NCBI GenBank assembly: GCA_003445835.1
Contig: DMCI01000097.1
Span: 1 to 6,279, forward strand
DNA from: Clostridiales bacterium
GTDB lineage: Bacteria; Bacillota; Clostridia; Christensenellales; CAG-1252
Length of the DNA: 6,279 nt
Reading direction: 5' to 3'
Shown here: in pieces, positions 4,654 through 6,279 of the stretch
Layout of the letters: each line of letters opens with the position of its first letter
How positions within the stretch are numbered: position 1 is the stretch's first letter
The notes under the pieces: model-generated
Seen by the model: only the letters and a program-made list of their open reading frames with translations
What the model was told of the DNA's origin: nothing
Database searches by the model: none
Made by a program: the position numbers and the translations under genes

Positions 4654-5810
4654 AGAAGGATCATTCCGTCTTCAAGGTCGGACTCGGTCGCCACGCGGTA
4701 TAAGTCGTGCGCTTTGGCGTCGATCACGGCGGAGGGAATGCCGCTTTCCTTGGCTTCCTGCTCACCCGTCAGCACGGTGCCGGCGCGAGAGAACAGCGAA
4801 AGGACGTCCGTCCTATCTTTTTTGACGCCGAGGACTTTGTAGTAGGGCGGCGCGTCCACGCCGCTTTCAAAAGTATCTTGATCCACGCGCAATAGGGCGT
4901 TTACCAAAATGCGACGCACGCGGGATTCGGTATATCTTTTTGTGGAAACTGCTTTGACCAAGGATCCTGCGTCCACGCATTCCCCCGCCAAGCGCAAGAT
5001 GCGGTTTTCAATGCCTTCGGATACGTCCGCCACGTCTCTGAGTTCCGCCGCGGTCATCTCGCTGAGTCTGTAAAGCAAAATGGGGGAAAGGTTGTCTTTG
5101 AAAACAAAGTCCTTCAAACTTTCCGCAACGTAGGGGGGCAGGGCGGCAAATACTTCTTCGGTTTTGCCGGCGGCGACTGCCGCGCGGATGGCGGAAGCGG
5201 AAGGCTCCTCGACGTTTAACTCTCGGTCGTGATAATCCCCCGTTCGTTTGACGGTGAAGGGGGTCACGCCGCCGCGCTTAAAAACGGCGCGAAGGTATTC
5301 GATCGCAAGAATGTTGTTTGGTTTGGTGAGGTCGGCGACTTTTATGCCTTTCTTTTGGGTGTAAGACGCAAAGGCTTGCGCCCGCGCCGCAGGGTATGAA
5401 AAGCCCATATCCATCAATTCTCTTAAGTCGACGGAAAGTTCGGCGGGTTCGTCCGAAAGGATCTCAGCCGCGTTTTTCAAAAGAGTGAGGTCGCCCTCTT
5501 CGCTGCCGAAGGCAAGCACCTTTTCGTCCGCGGGCAGAGGGGCGAGGAGTTTTACCGCCGCGTCGGCAAATCTTTCCGCGCAGGCTACGCCGTATATTTG
5601 CGGCAATTCGATCACCGCGTCCGCGCCGGCAAGCAGGGCGTGCTTTGCGCGGGTGTACTTGTCAAACAAGGCAAGGTTGCCGCGTTGCGTAAGGTCTCCG
5701 TTTAAGATAACGAGAAGAACGTCGGGCTTAAGCGCCTTTGCTTTTTCAAGCAAACGCAGGTGCCCGTTGTGAAGAGGATTGAATTCAGCTGTTACGGCAA
5801 CTATTTTCAT
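4650..5810 (-). CDS. tmcAL: tRNA(Met) cytidine acetate ligase TmcAL (YlbM)
   Basis: This 386-aa cytosolic enzyme is predicted to form N4-acetylcytidine at the wobble base (C34) of elongator tRNA-Met, using acetate and ATP through an acetyl-adenylate, as shown for the Bacillus enzyme. Motifs run in order: AEFNPLHNGH (8-17, the HxGH nucleotidyltransferase motif); ILNGDLTQRG (35-44), matching the family's SGDFVQRG; the downstream FDKYTRAKHALLAGADAVIELP (49-70); PNNILAIEYL (164-173); KRTGDYHD (188-195); SASAIR (204-209); and TKRYTESRVRRIL (290-302). Length is near the family's 390-415 aa. ATG 5810 is the start because family proteins begin MKxxGxxxEYNP; the in-frame ATG at 5879 lies upstream of the predicted transcript start. 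GGAG (5813-5816) is only 2 nt from the ATG, with a stronger AAGGAG further up. It is divergent from pta and convergent with ylbJ, sharing the TTAA stop. Confidence 0.93.
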   Translation of the reverse strand: MKIVAVTAEFNPLHNGHLRLLEKAKALKPDVLLVILNGDLTQRGNLALFDKYTRAKHALLAGADAVIELPQIYGVACAERFADAAVKLLAPLPADEKVLAFGSEEGDLTLLKNAAEILSDEPAELSVDLRELMDMGFSYPAARAQAFASYTQKKGIKVADLTKPNNILAIEYLRAVFKRGGVTPFTVKRTGDYHDRELNVEEPSASAIRAAVAAGKTEEVFAALPPYVAESLKDFVFKDNLSPILLYRLSEMTAAELRDVADVSEGIENRILRLAGECVDAGSLVKAVSTKRYTESRVRRILVNALLRVDQDTFESGVDAPPYYKVLGVKKDRTDVLSLFSRAGTVLTGEQEAKESGIPSAVIDAKAHDLYRVATESDLEDGMILL

Positions 5811-5836
5811 AACTCCGTTGATTTTCTTGCTCGTTT

Positions 5837-5842
5837 CTCCTT
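5837..5842 (-). promoter_or_regulatory. Shine-Dalgarno-like AAGGAG poorly spaced from the tmcAL start
   Basis: AAGGAG on the minus strand lies 26 nt upstream of the tmcAL ATG, with no NTG start codon at 5-12 nt from it. The only nearer site, GGAG at 5813-5816, is 2 nt from the ATG. It may be a standby ribosome site, or chance. Confidence 0.25.
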
Positions 5843-5869
5843 GCCTTTTTCCCGCGCGGGGGGTATAAT
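5841..5869 (+). promoter_or_regulatory. pta promoter (SigA type)
   Basis: The -35 TTGCCT (5841-5846, 4 of 6) and a perfect -10 TATAAT (5864-5869) are separated by 17 nt. Predicted +1 is near 5876, giving an approximately 48-nt leader that opens with ACA and a run of seven T and carries a strong ribosome site. The spacer contains the perfect palindrome CCCGCGCGGG (5851-5860), a possible operator position. Confidence 0.75.
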
Positions 5870-5870
5870 T

Positions 5871-5898
5871 ATTATACATTTTTTTCTAACGAAAACAA
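5871..5898 (-). promoter_or_regulatory. tmcAL promoter, divergent and symmetric with the pta promoter
   Basis: On the minus strand a perfect TATAAT occupies 5876-5871, one base from the plus-strand TATAAT (5864-5869); together they form the perfect palindrome GTATAATTATTATAC (5863-5877). A weak -35, TTGTTT (5898-5893), lies 16 nt upstream. Predicted +1 is near 5864, giving an approximately 54-nt leader that begins with ACCCCCC. The two promoters cannot be melted independently. Confidence 0.65.
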
Positions 5899-5908
5899 AT
5901 CTTTTTAT

Positions 5909-5915
5909 AAAGGAG
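5909..5915 (+). promoter_or_regulatory. Strong ribosome-binding site of pta
   Basis: AAAGGAG ends 8 nt before ATG 5924, an ideal spacing. It fixes the start and suggests high translation, fitting a central fermentation enzyme. Confidence 0.85.
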
Positions 5916-5923
5916 ATCGCAAA

Positions 5924-6279
5924 ATGTCTAAATTGATGGATGAAATCAAAGCAAAAGCCGCATTGTTGAACAAGCATATCGTGCTTGCGGAAGGGGAAGA
6001 GGAGCGCATTATCCGCGCTGCCGAGATCATCAGCGCCAAAAAGATCGCGCGTCTGACCTTGATCGGCAACCCCGACGTTATCAAGGCAAAGTGCCCCGAC
6101 GCAAAACTGGACGGCGTCACCATCGTGGATCCCGCCACCAGCCCCAAGACCAAGGAGTACGCCGCTTTGCTGTACGAACTTCGCAAGGCGAAGGGCCTCA
6201 CCGAGGAGAAGGCCGCCCAGCTGGTGGCGGATCCGATGTACTACGGGATGATGATGGTCAAGGAAGGCGATGCGGACGG
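5924..6279 (+). CDS. pta: Phosphate acetyltransferase, N-terminal part (cut by window end)
   Basis: The first 118 codons of an open frame run off the window. The enzyme interconverts acetyl-CoA plus phosphate and acetyl phosphate plus CoA, the first step of the Pta-AckA route to acetate and ATP in fermenters. Family segments are IVLAEGEEERIIRAA (19-33; the usual form is LPEGEDxR), LTLIGNPDVI (44-53), a short variable stretch, TIVDPATSPKTKEYA (66-80), LYELRKAKGLTEEKA (83-97) and DPMYYGMMMVKEGDAD (103-118). The family continues with GxVxGAxxxT, and the window ends at its first Gly. It is the short, single-domain type, without the long N-terminal domain of the E. coli enzyme. Start ATG 5924 is supported by AAAGGAG at ideal spacing and by the family N-terminus. 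Codons towards the 3' end favour AAG and C-ending forms, as in highly expressed genes. ackA would be expected downstream but is not visible. Confidence 0.92.
   Translation, partial: MSKLMDEIKAKAALLNKHIVLAEGEEERIIRAAEIISAKKIARLTLIGNPDVIKAKCPDAKLDGVTIVDPATSPKTKEYAALLYELRKAKGLTEEKAAQLVADPMYYGMMMVKEGDAD

Noticed and set aside
4068..4703. Plus-strand open frame of 211 codons overlapping ylbJ in another frame
   Set aside because: The product is extremely Arg-rich and without motifs, and it overlaps a clear YlbJ frame and runs into tmcAL antisense; it is a shadow frame.
5808..5879. Longer tmcAL start at 5879, adding 23 residues
   Set aside because: That ATG lies upstream of the predicted minus-strand transcript start (near 5864), and family proteins begin at the MKIVAVTAEFNP segment.
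5905..6201. Minus-strand frame of 98 codons antisense to pta
   Set aside because: It overlaps conserved Pta segments, has no motif or ribosome site, and lies across the pta leader.
1..6279. CRISPR array, transposon ends, tRNA/rRNA genes, riboswitch or phage genes
   Set aside because: No direct-repeat array, no terminal inverted repeats or transposase, no cloverleaf sequence and no long structured leader were seen on either strand.

Overview
The window looks like a stretch of chromosomal housekeeping genes from a Firmicutes (Clostridia-type) bacterium of moderate-to-high G+C content. The gene order supports this. rsmD, coaD, a small coiled-coil gene, ylbJ, tmcAL (ylbM) and pta correspond to the Bacillus ylbH-ylbI-ylbJ-ylbM neighbourhood and to the usual clostridial version, in which pta adjoins tmcAL. 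YlbJ is best known as a sporulation-associated membrane protein, so the lineage may be spore-forming or descended from spore formers, although one gene cannot prove that. I see no phage, insertion sequence, CRISPR array, plasmid or other island signature, and no RNA gene.

Layout, left to right. Bases 1-492 are the 3' end of an aconitase-superfamily hydratase that begins outside the window. Next come alr (alanine racemase, 520-1554), a 5-formyltetrahydrofolate cyclo-ligase gene (1547-2092) and rsmD (16S rRNA guanine methyltransferase, 2089-2628). These three are closely packed with overlapping stops and starts, and they end at a rho-independent terminator (2659-2690). The -35 box of a near-consensus promoter for coaD (2704-3174) lies inside that terminator's loop. 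coaD overlaps by 4 nt a coiled-coil protein gene of unknown function (3171-3632), and a second terminator (3670-3696) follows. ylbJ starts at or just after that terminator. It runs convergently into tmcAL (minus strand, 4650-5810), and the two genes use the same TTAA tetranucleotide for their stop codons. tmcAL and pta (plus strand from 5924, cut by the window end) diverge from a short region containing a symmetric pair of TATAAT boxes one base apart.

Functionally the genes cover cell-wall precursor supply (D-alanine), folate one-carbon metabolism, rRNA modification, coenzyme A synthesis, acetyl-CoA/acetyl-phosphate conversion and acetate-dependent tRNA modification. CoaD, Pta and TmcAL all touch CoA or acetate metabolism.

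I found no convincing new multi-gene system. The unusual content is in the compact expression signals: a predicted leaderless coaD transcript, a promoter interleaved with a terminator, a symmetric divergent promoter, a shared convergent stop, and hairpins or palindromes at translation starts that lack Shine-Dalgarno sequences. There is no gene-free stretch longer than about 115 bases.
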